Below, piece after piece: positions 28,568-37,480 of a stretch of 64,000 bases of DNA. The stretch is from Geodermatophilus obscurus (GTDB taxonomy: Bacteria; Actinomycetota; Actinomycetes; Mycobacteriales; Geodermatophilaceae): the NCBI RefSeq assembly GCF_900143215.1, contig NZ_FRDM01000001.1:186001-250000 (forward strand). The letters run 5' to 3'. Each line of letters begins with the position of its first letter. Positions within the stretch are counted from its first letter, which is position 1. The notes beneath the pieces are model-generated. The model was not told the origin of the DNA. It saw only the letters and a list, made by a program, of their open reading frames with translations, and made no database searches. A program made the position numbers and the translations under genes.

Positions 28568-29863
28568 TCATCTGATGTCAGCGAAGTTGTCGGCGCTGAC
28601 GTACGGGATGGTCTGCGGCCCCTCGGGCAGGACGCACACCCGGGCGTCGGGCCCCGCCGCGCCGAGCAGCTCCCGGACCGTGGCCCCGATGTCGTGGGTC
28701 TGCTCCAGGTGGGCCGCCTCGAGCGCGTGGTCGGCGAGGTAGGAGGTGTGCATGATCACCCGCGCCCGGCTCTGGATCTTCGCCTGCACCTGCACCTGCC
28801 ACTGGTCGGGCACCGTCTTCGGCCGGCTCTCGATGAGGTCGAGCAGGGCCTGGGGGGATTCCGCGGACTCGAGCACCTCGCGGTAGGAGCCGTGGTTCGG
28901 GAACCCGTCCCGGCACTCCGCCGCGCAGATGATCGCGCCGCCGTCCCTGACCACCGTGGCCGCCGCGGAGATGCCCTTCACCGCCTGGTACAGGTTCTGG
29001 TCCAGCGGGAAGCCGGAGTTGGTCGTGACCACCACGTCGAAGGGCTCCGGCACCGGGGCCATCGCCAGCTCCCGCGCGGCCTCGCGAGCCGCGGCGTGCA
29101 TGGCGAACAGCTCCCCGGCGAACGCGCCCACCACCTGCTGGTCCCGGTTGAGGGTGACGTCGAAGCCGAAGTGCACGCCACCGACCGCGGCGACGACCGC
29201 GCGGATGTCGTCGTGGACCGGGTTGCCCTCGCAGACGCCCCACACGGCCTGGGGGGAGCCGATGCGCTCGGCGTCGTGCAGGGTCAGCACGGTCTCCAGG
29301 CCGGCCAGCCCCGGGACGGCGAGCTTGGGGCCCCCGCTGAACCCGGCGAAGAAGTGCGGCTCGACGAACCCCGTGGTGATCCGGACGTCGGCCTCGACCC
29401 AGTGCCGGTCGAGCCAGACGGGCACGCCGTTGCCGTGGGTGCCCATCCAGACCAGGGACGCCTCGTCGCGCGCGTCGTGGTTGAGGACGTGCACCCGGTC
29501 GACGACGTCGTCGCCGAGCATGCTGCGGAGCTCGGCCTCGGTGTTGCCGCGGTGCGTGCCCGTCGCCACCAGGATCACCACGTCGTCCAGGCCGACGATC
29601 CCGTCGAGCTCCTCGAGCACCGCCGGGACCATGAGGTCCCGCGGCTGGGCGCGGGTGCCGTCGCAGACCGAGATGGCCACCTTCTGCCCCGGTCGCACGA
29701 ACTCGCGCAGCGGGGGCCCGGCCACCGGTGCGCGCAGGGCCGACCGCAGGACCGCGGCCGGGTCCTCCGCGCCGGGCACGTAGCGGGGCTCGACGACCGT
29801 CGTCCGGTCGTCCGGCAGGTCGACGGTCAGACCCCGCTCGCCGTAGGCCAGTTGCACCTTCAT
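28568..29863 (-). CDS. larA: LarA family nickel-pincer nucleotide-dependent racemase/epimerase
   Basis: A 431-residue LarA homologue. All active-site positions are present with exactly the spacing of L. plantarum LarA: D68 and R71 (CDGTR), H104 (GTHRGN), H170 (EPHFFAGF), K180 (GGPKLAVPG) and H196 (TLHDAERIG), each four lower than the D72/R75/H108/H174/K184/H200 reference. This argues for a functional NPN enzyme that moves a hydride at C2 of a 2-hydroxy acid. Since the operon continues into tetronate kinase, PdxA2 and UxaA genes, the substrate is more likely a sugar acid than lactate. It is divergent from larB/larC (124-nt gap). ATG 29863 is the start. Confidence 0.88.
   Translation of the reverse strand: MKVQLAYGERGLTVDLPDDRTTVVEPRYVPGAEDPAAVLRSALRAPVAGPPLREFVRPGQKVAISVCDGTRAQPRDLMVPAVLEELDGIVGLDDVVILVATGTHRGNTEAELRSMLGDDVVDRVHVLNHDARDEASLVWMGTHGNGVPVWLDRHWVEADVRITTGFVEPHFFAGFSGGPKLAVPGLAGLETVLTLHDAERIGSPQAVWGVCEGNPVHDDIRAVVAAVGGVHFGFDVTLNRDQQVVGAFAGELFAMHAAAREAARELAMAPVPEPFDVVVTTNSGFPLDQNLYQAVKGISAAATVVRDGGAIICAAECRDGFPNHGSYREVLESAESPQALLDLIESRPKTVPDQWQVQVQAKIQSRARVIMHTSYLADHALEAAHLEQTHDIGATVRELLGAAGPDARVCVLPEGPQTIPYVSADNFADIR
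28569..28581. promoter_or_regulatory. Candidate operator CATCTGATG-TCAG at the larA/kinase 2 junction
   Basis: The palindrome CATCTGATG followed by TCAG overlaps the larA stop codon and lies 57 nt upstream of the kinase 2 start on the minus strand. It matches the 9-mer at 18739. It may control an internal promoter for the kinase-pdxA-LarA homologue-uxaA genes. Confidence 0.5.
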
Positions 29864-29881
29864 CCGATCACCCGTCCTGCG

Positions 29882-29906
29882 GTCCGGTCGTTCAGCCTGA
29901 TCGGAC
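29882..29906. promoter_or_regulatory. Inverted repeat in the larA/larB divergent promoter region
   Basis: Arms gtccggtc (29882-29889) and gatcggac (29899-29906) are complementary with one mismatch around a 9-nt spacer, 19 nt upstream of the larA start. It differs from the CATCTGA sites and may be an operator for another regulator. Confidence 0.4.
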
Positions 29907-29986
29907 CCTAGCCGCGCCCGCCGGTCCCGGCGCCGGGGAGCGACCTGCGCCGCCCCGCTGTGGGCAGCCGGTCGCTGCCGTGCAGG

Positions 29987-30706
29987 ATGCCCGCTGTGGA
30001 CGGCGAGGAACGCGACCCGGGGTACGTCGACCTCGGCTTCGCGCGGGTGGACACCGACCGGCTGTCCCGCACCGGGGACCCGGAGGTGGTCTACGCCGCC
30101 GGGAAGACCCCGGACGAGGTCGTCGCCATCGTCGGGACGCTCCGCGGGGCGGCTCCGCACCGGCCGGCCCTCGTCACCCGGGCGGACCCGGCGACGGTGG
30201 CGGCGGTGCGGCTGCGGTGGCCCGAGGCCCGGGTGGAGGCGACGACGGTGGTCGTCGGGGACCTGCCCCCGGCCCGGGGCCTGGTCGCGGTGGTCACGGC
30301 CGGGACGTCGGACTCGCCGGTGGCGGCGGAGGCGGCGACCACGGTGCGGGTCTTCGGCGCCGACGTCGTCCGGGTGGTCGACGTCGGGGTCGCCGGACTG
30401 CACCGCGTGCTCGACGCCCGGCCGGTGCTCCGGGACGCCGACATCGTGATCGTGGTGGCCGGTATGGAGGGCGCGCTGCCCAGCGTCATCGGCGGGCTGG
30501 TCGGCACACCGGTGGTGGCCGTGCCGACCAGCGTCGGCTACGGAGCCAGCTTCGGCGGTCTGTCCGCGCTGCTGGGGATGCTCAACTCCTGCGCCGCGGG
30601 TGTGGTCGTCTGCAACATCGACAACGGGTTCGGCGCCGGGGTGTTCGCCGCGCGGATCGCCCGGAGCATCCACGCCGGCGGCTCCCGCGTCGTGGACCCG
30701 CGGTGA
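29987..30706 (+). CDS. larB: LarB, nicotinate adenine dinucleotide carboxylase/hydrolase of NPN synthesis
   Basis: A 239-residue enzyme that carboxylates and hydrolyses nicotinic acid adenine dinucleotide to give pyridinium-3,5-biscarboxylic acid mononucleotide, the first NPN step. The PurE-like C-terminal half has VTAGTSDSPVAAEA, VAGMEGALPSVIGGLV and VVCNIDNGFGAG, with the substrate-binding Cys at 209. The N-terminal region PEVVYAAGKTPDE is typical. ATG 29987 is used; GTG 29960 or 29996 are possible. The stop overlaps the larC start (GTGA, 30703-30706), so larB and larC are coupled. Confidence 0.92.
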   Translation: MPAVDGEERDPGYVDLGFARVDTDRLSRTGDPEVVYAAGKTPDEVVAIVGTLRGAAPHRPALVTRADPATVAAVRLRWPEARVEATTVVVGDLPPARGLVAVVTAGTSDSPVAAEAATTVRVFGADVVRVVDVGVAGLHRVLDARPVLRDADIVIVVAGMEGALPSVIGGLVGTPVVAVPTSVGYGASFGGLSALLGMLNSCAAGVVVCNIDNGFGAGVFAARIARSIHAGGSRVVDPR

Positions 30707-31944
30707 CCCGGGTCGGGTGGCTGGACCTCGGCAACGGCGTGGCCGGCGACATGCTGCTGGGCGCCGTGGTGGGCGCGGGCGTGCCGCTCGCCGGCATCGT
30801 GGCGGCACTGGAACCCCTGCAGCTGCCCATCACGCTGCGCGCCGAGGACGTGCGGCGCGGCGGGCTGCGGGCGGTCCGGGTGGTGGTGGACGCCCCGGAG
30901 GAGGGCCAGCCCGCGCGCCGCTGGTCCGACGTCCGCCGGCTGCTCGGCCGGCTCCCTGAACCCCTGCGCTCGTCGGCGGTCGAGGTGTTCGGCGTGCTCG
31001 CGCGGGCGGAGGCGGCGGTGCACGGCGGAGCCGAGGAGGACGTGCACTTCCACGAGGTGGGCGCGCTGGACGCCGTCGCCGACGTCGTCGGGGTCTGCGC
31101 CGGGATGGCCGCCCTGCGCCTGGACCGGTTGGTGGCGTCTCCCATCGCACTCGGCGGGGGGACGGCGCGGACGGCGCACGGGACGATCCCGGTCCCCGGA
31201 CCGGCCGTGCTGGCCCTGCTGGAGGCGGCGGGGGCGCCCGGGCGGGGCGGCCCCGACGAGGTGGAGCTGGCCACGCCGACCGGGGTCGCGCTCGCCACCA
31301 CGCTGGCGACCGGCTTCGGCCCGATGCCGGCGCTGCGCCCGACGGCCACCGGCACCGGCGCCGGCACCCGGGACCCGGCAGACCGGCCCAACGTGGTGCG
31401 CCTGGTCGTGGGCGAGGTCGAGGCGGAGGAGGAGGAGGAGGAGGCGCCGGTCCCGTCCGCCACCTCCGCCGGTCTCGACACGACGGCGGCGGTGGTCCTC
31501 GAGGCCAACGTCGACGACCTCGACCCGCGCGCCTGGCCGCTGGTCCTCGCCGCCCTGCTGGACGCGGGCGCCCTCGACGCCTGGCTGACCCCCGTGCTCA
31601 TGAAGAAGGGCCGGCCGGCCCACGTCGTCGCGGCGCTCGCCGGTCCGGCCGGGGTGGCCCGGGTCCGGGACGTCCTGCTCCGCGAGACCACGACCCTCGG
31701 CGTGCGCGAGACGACCGTCGTCCGGCACGCCGTCCGGCGCACGTTCGACACGGTCCATGTCGACGGTCACCCGGTCGCGGTCAAGCTCGGGTGGGCGGCC
31801 GACGGCTCGGTGGTCAACGCCATGCCCGAGTGGGAGGACGTCGCCCGGGCCGCCGTCGCGCTCGGTCGGCCGGTCAAGCAGGTGCTGGCGCAGGCCGTCG
31901 GGCTTGCCGAGGCGCTCCGGGCCGGTCCTCCGGGACGGGACTGA
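30703..31944 (+). CDS. larC: LarC, CTP-dependent nickel insertase of NPN synthesis
   Basis: A 413-residue protein that inserts nickel into the dithio pyridinium nucleotide using CTP. The N-terminal LarC1 part has WLDLGNGVAGDMLLGA, a His-rich VHFHEVGALDAVADVVG and HGTIPVPGPAVLALL; the C-terminal LarC2 part has LEANVDDLDPRAWPLVL and LMKKGRPAHVVAAL. In L. plantarum the two parts are joined by programmed frameshifting; here one uninterrupted frame encodes both, linked by a Glu-rich stretch (residues 242-247 are consecutive Glu). The GTG start overlaps the larB stop. Confidence 0.92.
   Translation: MTRVGWLDLGNGVAGDMLLGAVVGAGVPLAGIVAALEPLQLPITLRAEDVRRGGLRAVRVVVDAPEEGQPARRWSDVRRLLGRLPEPLRSSAVEVFGVLARAEAAVHGGAEEDVHFHEVGALDAVADVVGVCAGMAALRLDRLVASPIALGGGTARTAHGTIPVPGPAVLALLEAAGAPGRGGPDEVELATPTGVALATTLATGFGPMPALRPTATGTGAGTRDPADRPNVVRLVVGEVEAEEEEEEAPVPSATSAGLDTTAAVVLEANVDDLDPRAWPLVLAALLDAGALDAWLTPVLMKKGRPAHVVAALAGPAGVARVRDVLLRETTTLGVRETTVVRHAVRRTFDTVHVDGHPVAVKLGWAADGSVVNAMPEWEDVARAAVALGRPVKQVLAQAVGLAEALRAGPPGRD
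31426..31443 (+). repeat. In-frame GAG microsatellite inside larC
   Basis: Six consecutive GAG codons encode a Glu run at the linker between the LarC1 and LarC2 parts. Length change by slippage would keep the frame, so it would only alter linker length. Confidence 0.8.
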
Positions 31945-31954
31945 CAGCCGACGG

Positions 31955-33100
31955 TCAGCGGGCCGGCGCCCGGGCGACGTCCGCGTACAGCTGCGTCATC
32001 CGGTCGACCAGCCGCTGGTGCGAGCGCGTCGCGGCCAGGCAGCGCCCCCGGGCACCCAGCCGCCGGGCGGCCTCCGGGTCGAGCAGCAGCGACACCAGGG
32101 CCCGCGCCAGATCCTCGGCCTCGCCCGGCCGCACCAGCAGACCGCTGCCGCCGTCCTCGACCAGGTCCGGCAGCCCGCCCACCCGGCTGGCGACGACCGG
32201 CACCCCGGCGGCCATCGCCTCGCACACCACCAGCGGGGAGCCGTCGGAGCGCGAGGGCACGGTGAGCACGTCGAGGCCGGCGAGCAGGCGCGCCGCGTCG
32301 GAGCGGTAACCGGTGAAGGTGACCGTGTCGGCCAGACCCAGCACCGCCGCGCGGTGCTCGAGGTCCGGCCGCAGCGGCCCGTCGCCGACCACGAGGAACG
32401 CCGCCTGCGGGACGACGGCCGACACCAGCGCGGCAGCCCGCAGGAGGACGTCGACGCCCTTCTCCGGGACCAGCCGGCCGACGACCCCCACCACCGGCCG
32501 CCCGGGCGCCGGGGGAGGACCGCCCGCGGTGGGCGTCGCGGTCGTCGTCGGCAGCAGCACCTCCACCCGGTCCGGCGCCACTCCGTACTCGGTGACGACC
32601 AGGTCGCGGATCGCGGTGGAGACGGCGACCACGCGGTCGGCGTGGCGGTAGACCAGGCCGCTGACGGCGCGGGCGCGGCGGTCGCGCCACGGTCCCTCGG
32701 TGTGCTCGGTCACCACGAGCGGCACGTGCACGCCCCGGACGGCGTGCACGGCCGCGGCCGCGCTCGCGAACAGGTGGGCGTGCAGCACGGCCGGCCGCAA
32801 CTCCGCGACCAGCCGGCTCAGCGCCCGCCCGTAGCGGCCGCTGACCCGGCGCTCGACCAGCTCGTCGAGCAGGACGGTCACCGGGATGCCGGCGTCGGCC
32901 AGCACCCCCGCGCGGACCCCGCCGACGGAGCAGGCCACGTGCACCGGCCAGCCGCGCCGCTGCAGGGCGACGGCGAGGTCCACGACGTAGCGCTCGGCGC
33001 CGCCGCCGTCGAGGGAGTCGATGACCAGCAGCACGGGCAGCGGGGGGACGGGGCCAGCACTGCGCGGAGGAAGGGGGGTGCGAGGCCGGGTGCCGGTCAT
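31955..33100 (-). CDS. GT4-family glycosyltransferase
   Basis: A 381-residue GT-B fold glycosyltransferase. The N-terminal domain has LLVIDSLDGGGAERYVVDLA and the acceptor-side motif HAHLFASAAA; the C-terminal domain has VGRLVPEKGVDVLL and the E-x7-E donor motif in SPLVVCEAMAAGVPVVASRVGG. It probably transfers a sugar from a nucleotide donor at the cytoplasmic membrane face. ATG 33100 has a cggag site. It is convergent with larC (10-nt gap) and not obviously part of the NPN locus. Confidence 0.88.
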   Translation of the reverse strand: MTGTRPRTPLPPRSAGPVPPLPVLLVIDSLDGGGAERYVVDLAVALQRRGWPVHVACSVGGVRAGVLADAGIPVTVLLDELVERRVSGRYGRALSRLVAELRPAVLHAHLFASAAAAVHAVRGVHVPLVVTEHTEGPWRDRRARAVSGLVYRHADRVVAVSTAIRDLVVTEYGVAPDRVEVLLPTTTATPTAGGPPPAPGRPVVGVVGRLVPEKGVDVLLRAAALVSAVVPQAAFLVVGDGPLRPDLEHRAAVLGLADTVTFTGYRSDAARLLAGLDVLTVPSRSDGSPLVVCEAMAAGVPVVASRVGGLPDLVEDGGSGLLVRPGEAEDLARALVSLLLDPEAARRLGARGRCLAATRSHQRLVDRMTQLYADVARAPAR

Positions 33101-33250
33101 GGGCGCTCCGGGAGGAGGTGGGGCCCGCGGTTCAGGCCCGCCGACCCTATCCGCTCCGGGCGGCGCCGGACCCCGGCCGGACGCGCGTCCGGACAGGACA
33201 GCTGCCACCGGGCCGTCCCCGCGACCAGGGGCGACCTCGATCCGAGCCGG

Positions 33251-34789
33251 CTAGAGGCGCGGGTCGATCGGTGTGCCCATGGGATGGGCCTCCTCGATGA
33301 CCTCGCCCGCGTCGAAGCAGAGATCCTCACGGAATCGCTCGGCGACCACCTGCACTCCGGTCGGCACGCCGTCGACGACTCCGGTGGGCACGGTGAGCCC
33401 AGGTAATCCGAGCAATGCGATCGCCAGCACCGGGCTCTGCGCGTGCAGGATCTCCCGGAATGCATCCGGGCCCAGCTGGTCGTAGTCGACGGGGAAGGGG
33501 CGCTGCCAGGACACCGGTGTGATGAGGATCGGGTGTTCCTGGAGGAACAACCGCCATTCCCGCAGGATCTGATCGCGGCGACCGAAGGCTGCAGAGAAGG
33601 CGCGCAGGTCGAGTTCCGGCGTCACGGCGAGCCAGGTCGCCATCGCGGTCCGGACCTTCTCGTCACCGTACTGTTCGATCGCCTGGGCAAAACCGAACCG
33701 GGCCTCGGTGATCACCAGCGGTGACCACAGCTCGGCGAGCTCCCTGAAGTGGGGCGGCGCGATGTGCTCGACCTGGTAGCCGGCGGCACCGAGCGCGCCG
33801 GCCGCGTTGTCCAGTCCGATGGCCACGGCGGGATCGGGGGTGAACCCCTCCAGGTCGCGGACGACGGCGACCTTGAGGCCCCGGTGTCGGCCTTGGGGTG
33901 GAGGCGGCGCGGGTTGCCACCAGGAATCCCGCACGTCGGGCCGCGCGAGGACCGGCAGGCCGAGGCGGAGATCGCCCACCTGCCGCGCCAGCAGTCCTCC
34001 GGTGGACATCAGCTGGTTGGTGATCGTCCGAGGCGTGCCGGCCCCGGACGGGTTGTAGTTGGGGACGACGCCCAGTGACGGCCGGATGCCCGCCACCCCG
34101 CAGCAGTAGGCGGGGTACCGCACCGAGCCGGCGATGTCCGTGCCGTGGGCGATCGGGCCGATCCCGACCGCGGTGGCCGCCGCGGCGCCGCCGCTGGAGC
34201 CGCCGGGGGTCAGCGCGGGGTCCCAGGGGTTCAGTGTGCGGCCGTGCAGGTCGTTGTCGCTGAACCAGCGGAAGGAGAAGGCCGGCACGTTCGACCGGCC
34301 GACGACGATCGCGCCGCCGGAACGGAGGGTGGCGACGGCGGCGCTGTCCTCCTCGGCGATCCGGTCCCGAAAGGCCACCACCCCGTTCGTCGTCGGGTGT
34401 CCCTCCAGATCGACGTTGATCTTCGTGGTGATCGGGACGCCGTGCAGCGGGCCGAGCACCTCACCGGCAGCCACCGCGCGGTCGGCTGCGTCGGCGGCAG
34501 CGAGGGCCTCGGCCTCCAGCACCTCGGCGACGGCGTTGACGGTCGGATCGACCGCGTGGAGGCGGGCGAGGACGCTCTCGGTGGCCTCTCTGGCCGACAC
34601 CCGCCGCGCGGCGATCGCCGCCGCCAGATCCGCCGCGCCCCAGCGCCACAATTCGTCCTCGGGCACCCCGCGGTGCTGGCCGGGGACGCCGGGGCCGTGG
34701 GCCGCCGCCGGGGAGGTCGCGAGGAAGGGCAACGCCCCTGTCGCCGCCAACATCGCGGTGAACTGGCGGCGGCTCAGCTCCGGATCCAC
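33251..34789 (-). CDS. Tat-exported amidase signature family protein
   Basis: A 512-residue amidase with an N-terminal twin-arginine signal: SRRQF at residues 6-10, a hydrophobic stretch, and AAA at 28-30 before a likely cleavage site. The catalytic triad reads Lys123 (ITTKIN), Ser198 (GGSSGG) and Ser222 (AGSVRYP), with the 24-residue Ser-Ser spacing of the family. Secretion suggests action on an extracellular amide or ester. GTG 34789 has a perfect gaggag site. It is a tandem paralogue of the frameshifted gene at 35219-36683, which lacks the signal. Confidence 0.9.
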   Translation of the reverse strand: MDPELSRRQFTAMLAATGALPFLATSPAAAHGPGVPGQHRGVPEDELWRWGAADLAAAIAARRVSAREATESVLARLHAVDPTVNAVAEVLEAEALAAADAADRAVAAGEVLGPLHGVPITTKINVDLEGHPTTNGVVAFRDRIAEEDSAAVATLRSGGAIVVGRSNVPAFSFRWFSDNDLHGRTLNPWDPALTPGGSSGGAAAATAVGIGPIAHGTDIAGSVRYPAYCCGVAGIRPSLGVVPNYNPSGAGTPRTITNQLMSTGGLLARQVGDLRLGLPVLARPDVRDSWWQPAPPPPQGRHRGLKVAVVRDLEGFTPDPAVAIGLDNAAGALGAAGYQVEHIAPPHFRELAELWSPLVITEARFGFAQAIEQYGDEKVRTAMATWLAVTPELDLRAFSAAFGRRDQILREWRLFLQEHPILITPVSWQRPFPVDYDQLGPDAFREILHAQSPVLAIALLGLPGLTVPTGVVDGVPTGVQVVAERFREDLCFDAGEVIEEAHPMGTPIDPRL

Positions 34790-35218
34790 ATTGGTCTCCT
34801 CACATGGCGGAGATCTGCAGAGCGCGGGCCCTGAGCGCCCGATGCGCCTGGCAAGCGATGCTCCCCTGGCAGCGCCGGCCCGGTCAATGGCCGAATGGCT
34901 TTTCGGATGGCGAGTGATTTGGTGCACCGCCATGTCGATCGAGCAGCAGAATGGCTCCTGACCGGGCAGGACGCCCTGTCACGCATCGGGACTGCGCCGA
35001 CCTCGGCGCCAGGACGTGCCACTCCCGACTGGTACGGGAATCGTCCAGGGCTGATCTCCGAGACCCTGCGTCGACGGGGCAGCGGATACGTGGTGACCGG
35101 TCGGGTGCCGCGGCGCCGGGCTCGACGGTGTCCGGCGCGGCGCAGCCGGCCCCGTGGTCGCTGAGCCAGGACGTTCGGCATCGCCCGGCCACGAACGGCC
35201 GCAACGGCGACCCCTGGT
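34790..35218. other. Gap between tandem amidase genes (429 nt)
   Basis: No supported gene. The part near 34880-34970 is noticeably richer in A/T than the surroundings and may contain the promoter of the exported amidase, but no consensus boxes are convincing. Confidence 0.4.
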
Positions 35219-36683
35219 TCAGCGCGGGTCGATGGGGGTGAAGACGCCTGTTCGGGCCTCGATGACCGTGGCGGCCTCGAGCAGGGTGTCCTCGTCGAAC
35301 CGCCGCCCGAGGAGTTGCACGCCCGTGGGCAGGCCGCCGGCCACCCCGGTGGGCACCGACATGGCCGGGAACCCGAGGACGGGGATCGCCATCATCGACG
35401 CCTGCGCGGCCATCAGCCGACGCATGCTCCCCACGCTGGCGATGTCGGCGTCCTGCTCGAACGCCTGCTCGGCCGACACCGGGAGGAGGACGAGCGGGTG
35501 GGACTCGAGGACCTCGGCGAGCCGGCGGATGAGCGTACCCCGGCGAGCGTATCCGGCGATGAACTGTTCGATCGTCGGCTTTCTCGCCCCACCAGTCGGC
35601 CGCGACGGCGTAGTAGTGCTCTGCTGCCTTCTGCATCCCCTTGTCGCCGACCTCGTTGACCATCGGCATGGCGAGGCGGAACTCCTCCATGCACAGCAGG
35701 TACCAGAGCCGGTAGGCCTCGGCGAGGACGGGCAGTTCGATCTCCTCGACGACGCAGCCCACGTCGCGCAGGTATCCGGCGGCCTGGTCCAGGGAAGCGC
35801 TCACCTCGGCGGTGGGGGCGGCGACGCCGAGGTCGCGGACGAGTCCGACGCGCAGGGGCCGCTCCGGCCGTGCGGCAGCGCGTGCGCCGGGGACGAAGAC
35901 AGGGTCCCGGGGGCTGAAGTCGTTGAGCGCCCGCATCGTGAGTCGGACGTCGGCCACGGTGCGGGCGAGCGGGCCCTGGACGAGCATGGTCTGCACGGAC
36001 AGCGATGCGTCGACCTCGTCGGGGTGGTAGGTCTGGGCCACCCGTCCGACGGTGGGCCGCAGACCGACGACGCCGCAGGCATAGGCGGGGTAGCGCACCG
36101 ACCCGCCGATGTCGTTGCCCCCGGCGATCGGCACCATGCCCGAGGCGACGGCCGAACTCGCCCCGCCGCTGGAGCCACCAGGGGTCCGGGTGGCGTCCCA
36201 CGGGTTGAGCGTGCGCCCGTGCAGGTCGTTGTTGGTGAACCAGCGGTAGGCGAACGCCGGGGAGTTGCTCCGACCCATCAGCACGGCGCCGGCACGGCGC
36301 AGGCTGGCGACGTGAGGGCTGTCCTCGTTCGCCATGGCGTCCTGGAACGCGGGGACGCCCTGCGTGGTGGCGTAGCCGGCCTGGTCCGAGTTCACCTTGA
36401 TCGACACCGGCACGCCGTGGAGGGGCCCGAGCTCCTCGCCGGCGGAGCGCCGGCGGTCCGCCTCGTCGGCCATCGACAGCGCCTCGTCGGGTCGCACCTC
36501 CACCAGGGCGTTGAGTCGCGCGTTGACCGCGTCGATCCGCGCGAGGCAGCTCTGCACCACCTCGCGGCTGGAGACGAGCCCCGTGGCCACGGCGTGTGCG
36601 AGGTCGGTCGCGGTCCGACGCCAGAGCTCATCGGCGGAGCCGCCGCCGCGCGGCGAGGTCGATGAGCCGTCGGTGGTCGTCAT
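35219..36683 (-). pseudogene. Amidase signature family gene broken by a single-base frameshift
   Basis: Two overlapping frames together encode a near full-length amidase (487 residues if repaired). The first runs from ATG 36683 (site gggga g) through Lys96, Ser171 and Ser195 to AADWWGEK; it then reads out of frame. The second resumes as PTIEQFIAGYARRG and continues through VLGFPAMSVPTGV to the natural C-terminus TGVFTPIDPR. Removing one T from the TTT at 35580-35582 (plus strand) restores the frame. It may be a true pseudogene or a sequencing error. It is a paralogue of the exported amidase downstream but lacks a signal peptide. Confidence 0.85.
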
Positions 36684-37480
36684 CTCGGGTCTCCCCTGGC
36701 AGTGTGAGAACGCCCGAACCATCCTCGACCGGGACACTTCTGCTCGCTGATCACGCACGCTCGTCCTCATTGGCGTGGTGTCTCTGCGTCGTCGCGGACG
36801 CGGCCAGTGAAGCAGTCCGCTGAACGGACCGCCAACGCGCGACGGTTGGTTCTCTCCCTGCTGCGCAGCGTCGCCGTCCCGCCGTTTGGCCGGGAGCCTT
36901 TTACTCGCGTTCCGCAACTCGTGACGGCTCTGGTGACGGTCCTCGAGAATCTGCCCCACGTCACAGCGCTGGGGCCGTCACTCGGAGCCGAGAGTCCGGA
37001 ATTGGGCCCAGCCCGGATGGTCATGATCATCCCGGCCGTTGCCGGAGTTCTGGTCCCGCTGGGCGGGCAGAGGGCCGACGCGGATGGGCGCCCGCCCCAC
37101 ACTCCGGTTGGGTCTTGGTCGTCGGGGCGGTGGCCGTCGGGTCAGCCGGCGCTCGTGCTGGCCCGGCGGTCAGCGGGGCGAGGGCGGCGAAGCCTGCAGC
37201 GCCAGGCCGGTGGAGGGTGGGTCGGCGACCAGGGGCAGCAGCCGGCGGCGGCCGATGCGGGCATGGCGCGGGACTGATGCAGTCGCAGGCGCGGCCGCTT
37301 GGCCCCCCCGTGGGCGTCGGGCTCCTCAGGGCGAGGAGCTGGATCCAGGCGACCGGGCTCGACCGTGACGCTGGTCTTGCGTCACAGGGTGCGGAGATGG
37401 GTCTTAAGTCACGCATCGGCTGGCGCCTGCAACGGATCGCCGTTCTAGTAAATGTTGCCGACGATGAGGTAAGATACGCC
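36684..37480. other. Roughly 800-nt gap of lower GC
   Basis: Base composition is more balanced than elsewhere. One plus-strand open frame (36807-37277) begins with plausible protein but has poor GC3 and no recognisable family; I do not call it a gene. No repeats or RNA genes were recognised. Confidence 0.4.

Noticed and set aside
29882-29906. Assigning this inverted repeat to the CATCTGA operator family
   Set aside because: The arms share no core with the other sites, so it is listed separately.
25019-29911. A very long plus-strand open frame (1630 codons) opposite the uxaA-larA operon
   Set aside because: It is antisense to five genes with clear motifs, and its translation is low-complexity and rich in Arg, Gly, Asp and His. 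It arises from high GC at third positions of the real genes.
30703-31944. Programmed frameshift in larC as in Lactobacillus plantarum
   Set aside because: The frame is continuous from GTG 30703 to the stop and both LarC parts are in the same frame.
36807-37277. Plus-strand open frame of 156 codons in the low-GC gap
   Set aside because: Weak codon bias, no ribosome site and no recognisable domain; the second half is low-complexity.
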